Assembly (NCBI GenBank): GCA_013400155.1
Contig: VXBM01000024.1
Coordinates: 507,200 to 571,199, forward strand
Source: Helopsaltes ochotensis
Lineage: Eukaryota > Chordata > Aves > Passeriformes > Locustellidae
Reading direction: 5' to 3'
DNA: 64,000 nucleotides
The translations under genes and the position numbers were made by a program. The notes below the pieces were generated by a model. It was not told where the DNA came from. It worked only from the letters and a program-made list of their open reading frames with translations, and did not search any database. This document shows, piece by piece, positions 13,084 to 26,007 of this stretch; positions within the stretch are counted from its first letter, which is position 1, and each line of letters begins with the position of its first letter.

Positions 13084-16000
13084 AGATTCTTCTCAACAAT
13101 TTGGCAGTGGGGAGTTCACATCCTAAGGCAGAAAGACTCAGACCCCCTTTCACAGATGGCATACCTACCAAAAGTTACCTAACATAGCTGAAGAGAGTCT
13201 CGTTATCTGTGTATGCTACACTCGTGGCAACACTTAATTATACACTTGCTAACTCATTACATTTCATCACTAAATAAAACAGTGTTTCAAAGCTGGAAAT
13301 ACCTTGTGGAAGTCAGAATTGCTGTACTGCTCCTAACAACTCTGCACAATAGAACTGAAACCACCTCCTTTCATGGGTTTAGACATCTGTGCCTATTATT
13401 ATCTCTTGGTGAAATGGAACAGCATGAACAGTGTTGGCATGGCAATATAGGGAAAATTTGTTCCCAAGCACGCCCTTGCCCTGTAATTTTGTATGTCTGT
13501 GAATACACTTAATCAGGAAGGCTACAGTACTTTAATGGATGAAAAAGTGCCTTTTCTTTCCTTAGAAAGGATTGGTATACTGATTGACACCACTCCTTCT
13601 TAAAATCCTGCTATCCCTTGCTTACATGTAAAGATAAAATAATTTAATAAGCCCTTTAATTTAAATTTATTTTCTTCATACACTTATTCATAAGCAAAGT
13701 TTAGACTGCAGCTGGAAGGATGGTACATATGCATCCTGTCCTCCAGGCTCTAAGAGGATAGATTGCTTCAGGCCAGTTGAAACACACCTTAAACTTAATT
13801 TCTGGAGACATGAAACTTTTGAGACCCCACCCACATATAATGGAGACATCATTCTGCCAACATGATGAAGAGCATGCCCAGGACTGGAGGCACCTACCAC
13901 CTCCAGAGTCCTTGGATCTCCTCCTCTGCCCACTGGCATATGTCAAAATAATTTGATCTAATATACTACATCTGCTTAGTAAAATAAGGGCTAATACAGG
14001 TATCCTACATAAATCACCAGAAGCTGATACTGAATTCTTCTCACATATGTGCTCTTACAACCCAGAGGCCAAATTCCCAGGGACAAATTAAGCCAGTGAT
14101 GCCCTTCCACACTTACCTGGACACAGAGTAAAGTGCAGTGTTTTCACTACAGACAGTCAATTTATTTACAGGTAGGTGTTGGTATACCACTACAAAACAC
14201 TGAGACAGCAAAATAAAGAGGTCTGGGTAGGGTGAGTCTGCATTTATTCTGGGTTCATCTTTTAAGGAACAAAAACAAGGGGCAATATTGGTGCTTGAAA
14301 AAACCCAGCACTAAATGGACATGAAAATAGTAGCTTTGCAAGAACTTTTCCCCACAGCATAGCATCTGTCTGTGCTTCAAAAACTCTCCAAAGTTTTGGT
14401 CATGATTGATCTAGCAACTCTGCTTTTGGCTGGACACAGCCTTGGTCTTCCCTCTCTCCCTCTGTTGATAACTGGTTGACACCTTAAAGAGCATGGCATT
14501 TTGCAGGGTGTGTTGTATGGAGATCTGCAATGTTTTGTAAAATCATTCTCCTCATTCTTCTTTCCATCTGTTCTACACCAAAGCACCTGTGAGAGAAAAG
14601 GATGGTTATAGGTGGTCTGAGTGCTGGAGCTGCACCACAGATGAGAATTTATTTCAGGAGGTAGACCTGATGTACACAGAATGTGGGCCAGGCACTGGTG
14701 GTTGCCCCATGGCAGAGTGACAGTCATCTGATGTCACGGTGAGCTCACACACCTGCTCCAACGGTGCCAGGGCCTGAGGGTTTTCCCTGATTGATGTGTG
14801 TAACTGCTCATGGGCTTGTGTGGGTGGAGGATGTGGGATGGCACCACACCAACCTGAACTTCCCTCTGACATTGCACAAGAAGACAGACCACATACCTGC
14901 CCACCCACACAGACAAGCCAGCGGATATAAAAATACATGACCTTAAAAAACAGCACACAATCTCTCCATTTTAATTTTTTTCCCCCTTTCTCACCAGCAC
15001 CAGCTCTGCAGACTCAAAATCAAGTTACACACACAAACAGAGTTGGGCTGTTGCCTTCACCACATTTGCTACCACATTCCTATGGCCACCCTCCTAGAAA
15101 TTCCCTCAGATATTTCTAACTTCCCACTTTTCTATTTAATTCCAAAAATAAAAAAGGGGAGGTGGGGAAGAAGAAAGAAAAAAAATGCACTTCTGTCTGT
15201 ATGAAAAGTACAAGTTTGGCTTAAGAAAGTATCTATAAAATACAGAAGGACCAACTTCTCAAGTTTACAAAAACAGCCACTTCTACCACATATGCTCGCC
15301 TATCTTCTGAAAGGAAATTCACTGCTCAGAAACCCAATATTCCACATGCTCTAATTAAGCAAAAAGGAAATAGTTTTCAGTCTCTTGTGCAAGGGCCAAT
15401 GAACATAAATCAAACACTCACCTAAAACCATGAAAACACTTTGAAAAGAAGTAAAACAAACATTCTGCTAATTTCCCAGGTGTATTTCCAGCAATGTTTC
15501 TGATATAGATGCAATAGGTAGAAAAGAGGAAAATAATTTAGTCATGTGGAAGACATACATTTACAATCCATCCTTAGCCCATTTTATGCATTTGTGATGG
15601 AGGGATTTGCTCTTCCCTTCTTTAGCAGGACTTCCAGGGTGACATAAAATGGACAGTGTCACATCTCAAAAAAGCTACTTTCTGAGAACCATTGTGGTTC
15701 TAAAGTCACATTTATTTCTGTAGCACCTCTTAAATGCTTAGCTAAAAGTAGTAAGAATCAAGGGATACACAGTCCAGTAAGTCTTCATTTACATCCTGAA
15801 GTTTCAGGAAGAAAGTATTCCTCCTCTAAATGTTTAGGAAACTCCAAGACTTCCTTCACTTTGCAAATACTCTGTCTGAAGAGTAACCTTGTTATTTCAC
15901 GTGCTTCCAACCAGCTTAGTAATGGTGAGTATTCATCACATTTGCACCAAAGAGGGAAAAGAAAAGCACTAACCAGAAATATAATTTACATGCACATTTC

Positions 16001-16803
16001 CAGTTTCACTGAGCCTCACAGTTATCTGTCCAAGTCTGGCCCCTCTGAGCTCATCGACAGTGCTGAAAGAAAGTAGGTTTTGAAATTAGGGATTGCAACC
16101 AATCCTTCATTAAACAAAATGTTCATTAAACAAAAGCCAGCTATTCTTTTTTTTCCAAATCTAGAGACTTATAAGAGCACACTTAAAGTTTTCAAAGAGA
16201 ATGGACTTCATTTTATTTGAGCCAGTGAAATTGAAAAGGAGACAATGACAGGAAAGAGATTACTCGTCAGAGACAAGACCTAATGCCAAGAGATGGCCAT
16301 GCATCCTTATGCGCATTCTGCCTCTGAGTCAGCTACAACAATAATTGCGGTGCAAAGGCACAAGTAAGAAATGTAACTCTTCTTATCTATTATGTTCCAC
16401 CACTGTTAGCTCAGTGTAAGACACATTATTCTTTAGATGCTAATACTCTGGGAGATCTAGCCCCTTCCATCTTGTATTTCAGAATACAAGCCACCTTCAA
16501 AAACAGAAAGTAAATGCTAGCTTCCTTTCTCAGTGTGTTTTATTTGTTGATCATTTCCTGGGAAAGTTCTAAACACTTCTGCTGAAAAGCAATGATCTGA
16601 AAATACTTTACTGCTGTGGGCTATGGTATACACCAGAAAAAGCAAAGAACTCCAGAATCTTTACAAGTTGTGCCTATGCAATACCTTCAGAGAAATTGAA
16701 ATTTTGTATCTTTACAACTTTCTGTATCTTAGCACTGTTCATAGAAAAATAGACGTAATTCTGTCTGAATTAAAATTATGGTGAGAACACATCCATTATT
16801 ATC
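13084..16803. other. Unique sequence, no gene recognised
   Basis: Frames up to 116 codons (14377-14727 minus) overlap others in different frames (14654-14956 and 14734-14958 minus), and none has a recognisable domain. A purine-rich patch lies at about 15156-15186. A splice-donor-like site on the minus strand (reverse of 14111-14120) has no credible upstream exon. No transposon recognised. Confidence 0.55.
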
Positions 16804-17008
16804 ATATTTATTATTATTATCATTAGCAGTACTAAAACAATTTTTATACAGCACCTTTTTATTCACAGAACTCAGGGCACCTTCCTATTGCTCTCATTTT
16901 ATGAACATAAGACCTTGGGAACTTTGAGATGCAGTTTCTTTATTAAGGTCATACAATATTCCACTGACAGACCCTGGGACACAACACAGGCTCTGCAATC
17001 CTTCCAGA
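16804..17008 (-). mobile_element. Ancient MIR-like (CORE) SINE remnant
   Basis: Read against the reverse complement of the amniote MIR consensus, the order of blocks fits: a TTA-rich tail (16808-16820), 'tttttatacagcacc' (about 16841-16855), 'ctcattttatgaaca' (16892-16906), then the best block at 16942-17008 with 'aaggtcatacaatattcc', 'gacagaccctgggacac' and 'aggctctgcaatccttcca'. Those correspond to the MIR words for 'aaggtcacacagctagt', 'gcagagccgggattcgaac' and 'aggtctgtctgactcca'. Divergence is high, as expected for a copy from before the bird radiation. The exact family (MIR versus a relative such as MIR1_Amn) is uncertain. Confidence 0.62.
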
Positions 17009-17970
17009 TGGTAGGCAACAAAGCTAGATACCCTGGTTTTTTCTTTCTTTTAATTTCCATCTCTGCCTCTGTGTATTTTGATCTGCCTCATTCAACATTT
17101 AACAAATCACTGCTTCAAACTCTGGCTTTCCAGGAACACAGCTGCTTTTTTCTCTAGAACTGCCCTGCTTTGTGCAACACTGAGCATCTACATGCACAAA
17201 CACACACAATCAACCTCAATATGTGCCTGAAGACTCATCCTCCCCCTGCTATTCTAAGTACCACTAGAATGCATATTTGGGAAAATTAGATGAAAAAATA
17301 CTCAAAAGTTTGAGATTCTGCCCTGTGTTTTTTTTCTGGCAGGGTAAAAACATTACGTACTATTGCAGCTTCTTCCCTTGGTCAGAGTGCATAATGTCAC
17401 AACCATATCTACAAAAGTAGCATTTTCTAAATCATTTATATTTTTCAGGTTCTGCCTGAAAAGACAGCAGCACCTTTGCCTCTCATCCTCAGCTGATCTA
17501 ATAAATGCAGAACTGACAAAAGACAGCAAACATGTAAAAAAAAAAAATCCAAGCCACAAAAAGCTACACATTTCAGGAATAATAAGAAAGCCCATAGTGA
17601 TTCCTCAATTGCAGATGATATCAGTAGAGTGTCATAACCATCTTTTTTCCCCCACCACCATTTCATCTTGAATACCTGGGACTGCCAGGACTCCCTTTAA
17701 CACATCAGAAATTTCCCTGCCCGCTACAGCTGTTGAAAACTTGAGCCAACCAGCCCAACACAGCTGGATGAATTATAGTTAGTTATAATGAATTCAAGGA
17801 CTTTCAGCTACCAGTTACACATCTTTTCACTGCAGAGGTACCTCTGCAAATGGAAAAGTTGTACAAATCTGGCCTCCTGCAACCCGACTGAAGCAAGCAA
17901 AAAGAAGCATCCTTTAGTTTCACAGAAAAGTTCAATAATTTGCAGTGTGAGCTCCACAGCAAGGTCTTTG

Positions 17971-17988
17971 CATTACATTGCATTGCAT
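17971..17988 (+). repeat. CATTG pentanucleotide repeat
   Basis: About 3.6 units in a row: catta, cattg, cattg, catt. Confidence 0.8.
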
Positions 17989-18985
17989 TTTTCTTGCCCT
18001 TACAAAATCTCCCATGCCAGACAGCAGCTCCAGATCATGAGGCCCCAGTATCTGGCACTACCAAGTTAAAGATTGAGTGGATGCAGTAACCAGTGCCCGC
18101 CCAGCACACCCAGCCCTACATAGCTTCTCCCTAAGCCAGGTGTTTTCCTTTGCAAAGAAAAATGTCATTTAGCTGGAGAGCAGCAAACACTGTGGTGTTT
18201 CACCTTGTGGCTAGTAGCAGAAGGGTTTTCTGTAGTTGGGATTTCAAAGCAAGGGGCCTGAGAAGCAGGAGATCTTTTATAGCTCCTCTGCCTATAGTTC
18301 ACTGAACTTTCATTTTTGGGACAAAATGTAAAGGCAGTTTCCTCATCTATTCATCTACTAAAAAAAAAAAAAATCAACCAACTCAAGTTCCTGCGTAGCC
18401 TAGTACTTTGGAAGTACTTCTTTAAAGTTTCATTGTGCATTTTCTGACAATTAACACCATAAATCAGTTACAAGCTTTGTCACACTCAGAAATAAGCATC
18501 AGCTATTCAGACACTAATCTGCAATTACTGGTAGCAGGACAATAAACACTATCTGAATTGTCTTGCTAAGCAAAAACCAAGTGGAATCGATGAAATTATT
18601 ATCTTACATCAAACACATAGTCAGATTCCAGCTCATCTTCCTGCTTATGTCTCTATGCACTCTCAACACAGAAGAAAACTCATCTTTTAAGCAAACAAAC
18701 ATTTAAAGGCATGAAATAAATTAGAAACTCCATGGAGTCAACAGATTATGATCTCATAATATTTTTTTTTCTCAAGCTGAATTTAATTCATTTGAAAAAA
18801 TTTAAGCACAAAGTATATTAAATTCTCTGGAGGAGGCAAGTTGCACAGTCATGACTACACTACTCTTTCAGTCTGGTTTTAATTTGACTTAAACCAATTT
18901 ATTAGTTTGATTTAAAGCAAGCACAGAAACCTGGTAAGAGTGGATGCTACAGTACTAAAAGGCATACTATTAAAAACCAGCAAAT

Positions 18986-19043
18986 ATAAATGCATTTTAA
19001 AGAGTTAAATCCTGAGATAAATGCAATGTATAAAGAGTTAAAT
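18986..19043 (+). repeat. Imperfect direct duplication, period about 31 bp
   Basis: Two copies share 'ataaatgca' at the start and 'aaagagttaaat' at the end (18986-19010 and 19017-19043), with small indels between. It looks like an old local tandem duplication. Confidence 0.8.
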
Positions 19044-19177
19044 TTAGAACAATAAACCATTACCCCCTTTTTTTTTTCCCCCAAAGGCAAGACCTTGTAA
19101 TTAACCCTCAAGGAAAATCATCAACTTCCACATTGCTCAGTTCTCTGTCCTTGAGACATTTATGGCAGAAATAAGCC

Positions 19178-19193
19178 CTGTGGGGCCCCACAG
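19178..19193. repeat. 16-bp perfect GC-rich palindrome
   Basis: CTGTGGGGCCCCACAG reads identically on both strands. It stands out in AT-rich surroundings. No adjacent conserved element is visible. Confidence 0.95.
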
Positions 19194-21128
19194 TGCAGAA
19201 ACGCCCAAGTGCAGGTGTGTCTGTGGATAGTTGTCTATTTTATTTTCAACATTTCCACCCTGTGGCTGCTTATCTAGACTGTCCTCTCCCTTCTATATTA
19301 ATCTCTGTTTATTCTCCTATTTGGCAGCAACAAAAACACACACACACTCCTGTTTATGGTCCTCTGGATCCCACCTAGTAGCTGTGCTTTGACTCAACAA
19401 ATTTCAGGAAAAGTCAGTGCCGAGAAGAAATGTGCAACTTCCCAGCCACATCACTCTGGAAGGAAATGAGCTGTGCTCTGTAGGGAAAAGGAAATTGCTT
19501 TGGAAGTCTAGACCAAACCCTTCCTTTTCCATCTCTCCTCCTGTTTCCCCCTTGAATATACTTAAGACAGAACAAAAGGAAGCTGAAGAATGAAAAAGAA
19601 TGATTGGGCAGAGTTTCCATCTCTGTGTGTAATAAAAACACAGGTGGATGTGGATTTAAACACCAGTGGAACATCACCTAGGGGAAAGGCAGGAGAGACG
19701 TAGGACCACAGAAGCACCTGAGAGACAAGAGTATTGGCAGCATCTGGTATAGCAAAACAGGAATCAGCAATGTGGTGAGAGGCAATATACTGCAGGCAGC
19801 CACTCTGACCCTCCTCTAGGCTGGATTTGTCTCTAGAATGCAGTCAATAGTGCAGCTGCTGATCTAGTTGCCTGCAATTGTGACAGTGAGAGGGAACAGG
19901 CTGCAAGGTATTTAGTACATTTCCCATGGTCCCAAACTGAAGACACGGTAAGAAAAGCAGGTGTGAAATAAGACTGGAAGTGCAGAGCAGCTTGAAATAA
20001 TCAAATGAACTCAGCTGAATTTTAGAAGAAGCCCATAGAGACTCTAGGAACAAAGACAGAGTTTGAGCAACAAGGCCTCAATATGGCAGGGAATGCCAGC
20101 AATAAAAACAATGAAACAAAAATATTAGGAGTAAAAAATATAAGTATAGTATAAAAGAAAATCAAGAAATCACCAGGTAAGTTTGGTACTGTTTGATTCA
20201 ACTGTGGATAAGAAAATACAAGTGCAAGCTAAGAGAATTTTCCTGATTTTAAGAGCAAAAGAATGATCAAGAGAGTGGACAAAGAAGTTTCTGAGTAGTG
20301 AGGAAATATAATCAAGGTAGAAAAAAAAGTTTGACTGTAAATTTAAAAAATATTAAATGTTATAGCAGAGAAATTTTTAAAACATATCTGCACAAGGGGC
20401 ACCAAGGAAAGCAATCCTGTGAAGGAGAAAGCAAGAAAATACAGGTGCCTGTGGGCATTTAAACTAAGCTGCAGCATAGGCAAGGACCAAGTTTCCCAAG
20501 CTTCCTTTATTTCCTGCTTAAATGAAAGGATATGTTTTGTTTGAATTTGTTTGGTTTTGATAAGAAGCAACAAAAGGGGAAAGAGTGGGAAACCAATCCA
20601 TCATAAAATTCTTCTGGTGCGCACCTTGGGAATTCTGCACAATCTGAGTACTCTGGATTCATGCTGAAGAGATTCACTGCAGCTTATGTGACCTTCCCCC
20701 CACACACATATATAGGAAAAGGAAACCAGAGTTACATCAAGAGAACAGTGGGGCTGCAAGATCACAACTTTCTCGTAACCAAGGTCAGAGCTCAGGCATT
20801 GCCCTCAGTCTGTCTTCTCACAGAGATGCAAACCAATGCACAAGGCAGCAGTCTCAGCACTTTCTGTCCCCCTCCCTAAGGACAAAATATGAAAAGACAG
20901 CACTTTGAACCACCCTTTTGCTCCTGCTGGCACATGTCTCCATATGGAGCAGGGGAGAGGAAAGGGAAGCAGTGATGGGACTACGTATCAGCCAAGAGTT
21001 TACAGGGAGGAGTGCTGCAAATGCCTGCTAAATTCACACCACTCATATTCTGAGATTATACTGGCCTACTGCATGTGCTGGAGCTTAATGTTAGGTTTAT
21101 TAGTTGTGCTACTTTCCAGTCAAAAAGG

Positions 21129-21150
21129 AAAAAAAAAAAAAAAAAAAAAA
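21129..21150 (+). repeat. A22 homopolymer
   Basis: Twenty-two uninterrupted A bases follow 'caaaaagg'. No retroposed body was recognised upstream and no AATAAA signal precedes it closely, so it is called a simple repeat rather than a poly(A) tail. Confidence 0.9.
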
Positions 21151-21888
21151 GGGAGAGAAGGGTTTGAGTTTGTTTTATTTTCTACCAAGTGCAGGAAAGA
21201 AATTTTATTCCTTAAGGAAAGTTCTCAGGAGTGGGAATGAATGTGAGGATTGTATGTCTGAATCATCCTGTTAATTCCCTAAATCCCACACCATGTGAAG
21301 TTCAGATAATGTTTTCAGCTAGGAATTTTTTTTTAAAATAATTTATTATTTTTTTTTAATTAAAAAAAAGTGGTTTAGAGCTCCTCCCTTTCTAAATCAC
21401 AGTTGGACCCAGAAAGACCAGTTTTGTTTTTAAACAAAGTCAGCAAATTGTCCCTAAGCTGGTCGGTTCCAGAAATTGGCATCAGAGTAATAACAGTCAC
21501 TCAGTTGGTTTCCCCTTTGCCAGACCAAAATAACCATTGAGCCAAATTCTTCCCAAAAGTGTTTATTTCAGCTGAAGCAAGTACAGTTAGGTTGCAGACA
21601 TGTCTCTCTCACAGTTGGAAATTGAACACCTCTGTACATAGTGTTGTTTCCACACCCCTCTCTATATACTCAGAGTTATCACTAGACATGTTAGAGATTC
21701 AAAATAACTAAAAGCACCTCCTCCCTTTCTTGTTAGGAACAGCAGCAACAGAATTCCTTTTATCAGACACTGCCTGTAAAATATAGCCTTTGAGTTGTTT
21801 ACAGCATGCTTGTAATGCACTAGAGGAAAAATACCCATTTACCCTACAATCATTGGAAACTTATGGTGATTACAGGGACTGATAAATC
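21151..21888. other. Unique AT-rich sequence, no gene recognised
   Basis: No supportable open frame. It contains the T8-AATT-A8 palindrome at 21350-21369 and otherwise nothing I can name. Confidence 0.6.
21350..21369. repeat. 20-bp perfect AT palindrome
   Basis: Eight T, then AATT, then eight A. It is self-complementary and sits in a longer A/T-only zone starting at about 21325. Confidence 0.9.
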
Positions 21889-22030
21889 AATATAAAAGCA
21901 CCTTTCATACTTATTTGAGGTAGGTACATAGTTTCATCCACCTAAAAAGCATAAAATCATCAAAATCACAGTAAGTTTTCCAGAAGTTAAGTCAAAGCCC
22001 TCCCAGTTAGCTGACTTGGACCTGCAAAGT
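21889..22030 (-). mobile_element. Possible MIR-like SINE remnant
   Basis: Blocks in the order expected for a reverse-complemented MIR-like element: 'ataaaagcacctttcatac' (21892-21910), 'gaggtaggtacatag' (21917-21931), and 'agaagttaagtcaaagccc' (21982-22000) followed by 'cagttagctgacttgg' (22004-22019). Each resembles the MIR words for 'atagcacctttcat', 'gaggtaggtattat', 'gaggttaagtgacttgccc' and 'cagctagtaagtgg'. The spacing is right but identity is low, so this could be chance. Confidence 0.38.
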
Positions 22031-25000
22031 AGCCACAACATTATTTAGTGTACTTACAGCACAGGGAGCCTGAGGTGCAGAGGCAGTGTGAAGCTCAATC
22101 TGCACAGTCCTTCTGAGACACCCCATCACAAGGACACTGAGGTTGCTGCTGAGAGCAAGGACTGTACAGCAGTATTGGCCTTGACAGCTGGTAAAGAGTG
22201 ATCCATCCTGAATCTCCTAAGAGAATAGAGATGTTACATTCAAGAGATTTGAACAATAATAATTTAGAAGCATTAAAAACAGGCATTTCACACCACTATG
22301 GCTACTCATGTCCCCTCCCAGTCCTTCCAATGCTAAAGAACAGGAGAATCATGTGTCGGTTTCATGCCAATAGATATAAAACAACATTCTTCCCAGAGTT
22401 TAGTAAAGAAATTATGCCAAGGTTGAGCATAGGAGAATGACATGGACTTCACAGACAACTGTTTCATAACTTTTGAAAAATTTAGCTGAGTGAGTCTACT
22501 GGAACAAGAACATTAACTAGAAGGAGCAATTGAAAACATTTTTTTCTGCCCATGGTCACTCAGCATGAGACAGTGGGAGGAAATAACAGTGAGTCATCTT
22601 GACATAGGATGGAGCAAAATCTGAAGGAATACTGGATGTGAATCCCAAGAGATAAAGGCCAGAGTAAGCTATGATGAATCTTGATGAAGTCACATCCAAA
22701 TAGAATTGATCTTTAAACTCTGGTCTCCAATATACAACACATTTCTTGAATAGCTCTAAATTTGCTTTAAAAATGTAGTAGGAAATGAAACATTTTCATT
22801 TGTTACAATTTCTCTTCTAAAAATGGATAACATGCCCATACAGTTTCAATGCAAATGAGACAATATGGTAGCTGTTGTTGCATCTATGAATTGCATTTGT
22901 GAGGACAACTATGTACATGTATGCACAACTGTTCAAGCTGGTTCTATCCACACACAAACTATATAAGGTTTGTTTCAGACCTGAGAAATAGCTTGTGCTT
23001 GCAAAAGATATTTTTATGCATCAGTTCATGTAATAGAAAACATTTATTCTCTGATCCACATGGTGTTAGACACCCTATTTCCATTGTAGTGGTATCTGAA
23101 AACATGCAACACATGCTTATTCCCCTCTCCTTCTTTTCAATTGTTCGACCTACATCAGTTGACCGAAAATAATTGCTCGGTACCAACTTATAAAAATACA
23201 GTATCTACACATAAAAAACCAAGGTGTTCTTCTTACTAATCCACTTGGCTTCCTAAACAGCACTTAAAAAAATGTGTGTTTCATTTCCCTGAAAACAAAA
23301 CAGTAGTATTTATGTTTTGTACATAAGCAAAAGATAAAAGCTTCACATGCAACTCTTTAAAGCCCCATAATTTATACTCCGGTGTCATAAAACAGCAATA
23401 AAATATTTTAGATATAGCCATAAAATTGTGATCCAAGTTCTTTCTTTTCAAAATCTCTGCTTCAACTCAACTGTTGGAATCTGAGCAGGATTATTTACAT
23501 TTAATCAGTGGCAAAGTTCATATGTAGTCTGAACTGTTCCAAAGCTTGTTTTCTGATGGAGCCTCCCAGCTCAGGCTCACCCCTGTGCCTGAAAGGGGCT
23601 GGACATTTTGCAGGAAATGCTTTCACCTAAAGAGGTGCTTACCACCGAACCCAAACTGCTCCATCTGAAATAACATGGAAATTTGGGGCAAGGCAAAGAA
23701 AGGCAGGGCTGTCCCTGAACATCAGATTTCTGGTGGGCTGTGATGGATGTGGGATTTGGGGGCTGGTCTTATAGCAGGGATTGCCTCAGCTCTCTGGATT
23801 TCACTTTTTCCAGAGCCTGCATCTCTGAGGTGATAAAGCACTGCACTGACGAAACCCAAAATTTCCCCCACATATCTGAAACACGGTAATCTGTGAAATC
23901 TTGAGTCTTACCCATGAACAGATCCAGTGAATCTGAGAGTGGAAACCAGAGGCATACCCCTTAGGATCTGAGTCCTGCCTTACCCTTTGGGCAGCCAGAA
24001 GCCATTATCCCCAGCCCCAGAGGTGTCCAGGGCAGCTAGAATCAGCTCCATGACTGACATGTATGGATGGATGACATACCTCAATGGGAGGTGCTGTGCT
24101 TGCCTTACAGGCTATGATTCAATTCCAGCTACTTCTAGACAGTCTCTGTACAGGACATGTGTTTGTTTTGGCTCTCTCATTTTAAGTTTCAGGTCCAAAT
24201 AATAAATTAAAAGCAAAATACCACTCCAACCCAAATCAGACTGAAAATAGAAGCTAAGAACATACAAGTAAGAGGTCACACACACACACCAGGAAACTAA
24301 TTTCAACTTGTTCTCTAACAGGACAGAGTAAATAAGAGGAAGTATGAAATAATACACATTCACAGGATGCTTCACCAGAAATCACAAGTTGCTTTAAAAA
24401 TTATTTGAGGTTTCAATCTATACTCCTTGCATTCAGCTGGAACTTTGCATTTCATTACTGGAGGATATAAGAAGATGAGACATTGCAGAAGACAAAGCAG
24501 TGAGCTCTGACAATTCAACATACAGTTACAGAAAATACCAAGTCTAAGTCTCATAATAAGGTGGTTAGACCAAATCCACAAGGAGCAGGGTGGTTATGTT
24601 AATAAATAACTCACAATCAGTGACAGATTATCTTTGATTCTGCCGTTGATCCACTGAACTAGTGCAAAGATGTTTGCCTATTACTGCAGTGAGTTATCAG
24701 TAGGATATTACAGTAACTGAGTAGATATCATACAACAGAAAATAAGCATGGGAAAAGGGTAGATATTGTTACATAAAATGCTAAGGCAAAAGCTTGAATT
24801 TTGGTCTTCTTAATACTCATTCCTTTACTTGACCACAGGAAGCAGGCTACAAAATACAACACTATCCACTGAGAAATATTACAGTCAGGAAGTGCATAAC
24901 AATTCAATTACTCTCATTGCTTCTTTCTTCAAAGAATAAACTCGTTTTACCAAATATATTTTTTTCACCATTTCCAGATGATTAGGGTTGTGTAATTAAT

Positions 25001-25910
25001 TTATTTTAAGGCTACAAAAATGTAAACAGTCTGATAGCATTTCCTTGACAAGACAAGCATCAATGATAACCAGATATAGATTTTAAAAGGTTTTCCTGCA
25101 TGCTTCACAGTCACATGGTGGAGTTTTGTTTTTCAGCTGTAGGTTTTACTCAGCTTGGAAATCAGCATAGTCAATATTTCAGGATATTCAAGATTCCTGG
25201 AAACCTCTAAGAACCATAACATGTCAGGCTCTGATTTGGGAATGTGCCTACCTGTTTAACCTCAAGCACAATACCTCACATCTTCACTACACAAAACTTT
25301 AATCAAGCATCTAACTTTGAACATATACTGAAGTGCTTTGCTGAATCAAGAAGGATCTGGAGTTTTTTAAAGAGCAGCATTGTTAATTGACTGCAAAGAT
25401 GTTATATCCTGCAACTAGGCTCTTAATGAGGCGTGCCTGCTGGCAAGCAGCTCTGATAGCACACAGCAGCCAGCTGGTCCTCAGCAGCAGGGCACGCGGA
25501 TTGCTGCATTACTCATGGGGTAATGAGAACATACCCCCTCCCTCAAATAACTGCAGGACAGGTTGCTGCTTGCTCCAAATATGCTGGTTTGTGTGTATAC
25601 CTGGCCACTAGACACTGTAATTGAAACGAAAAGTCCTCCTTTTTACAGTCATCTATAATACAGCACTGAAGTGATTTAGTTAAATGGTGGAAGAATATAT
25701 AAGGCAATAAAACATCTTTTACAGCTGGTTAAGCACTGAAACAAAGCTGAGGCACTTGACAACTGCAGGAGGGTTGGTGGTGAGGAAATTCTAATGCAGT
25801 GAACACTCACAAAATAAAAGGAGGTTAAAAAATCAAATCTCATGCTTATTTTCTTCATGTTGTTTCATCTTTTGGAGCTGCACAGAAACTGCAGCTGCTG
25901 CTTCCCTCAG
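22031..25910. other. Unique sequence, no gene recognised
   Basis: Frames up to 87 codons (24112-24375 minus), with no domains. A (CA)6 run lies at about 24277-24289. The part at 23540-24060 is somewhat more GC-rich but has no CpG cluster and no long frame. No transposon recognised. Confidence 0.55.
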
Positions 25911-26007
25911 ACTTTCTGCAGAAGCTGGTACCAAGGACATGCAGTTTTGGGTACACACTTTGGGAACAAAGAAAGATTTTGAAAAGTGTAAATATGTTTG
26001 AGGACAG
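25911..26007 (+). other. Exon-like interval (weak candidate)
   Basis: A pyrimidine-rich stretch ending in 'gcttccctcag' precedes 25911, and 'gacag' followed by the donor 'gtaagtaaa' ends it at 26007. The 97-bp interval is open in one frame (about 31 codons, no stop). The peptide has no recognised domain and no partner exon could be linked to it. Chance pairs of splice sites are common in 64 kb, so this is at best a candidate noncoding or alternative exon. Confidence 0.15.

Larger units (their letters stand above)
17009..21128. other. Unique sequence with short repeats, no gene recognised
   Basis: Frames of up to 102 codons (17363-17671 plus) have antisense competitors (17353-17595 and 17445-17666 minus) and no domain. 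The stretch includes a CATTG pentamer array (17971-17988), an A14 run starting at about 18360, a 31-bp-period duplication (18986-19043) and a GC-rich palindrome (19178-19193), listed separately. No transposon recognised. Confidence 0.55.

Noticed and set aside
14111..14120. Minus-strand splice-donor-like site (reverse of 'acttacctgg')
   Set aside because: No convincing acceptor bounds an exon on its 5' side.
18334..18350. MIR-like word 'cagtttcctcatct'
   Set aside because: Single short word; the upstream and downstream sequence does not follow the element.
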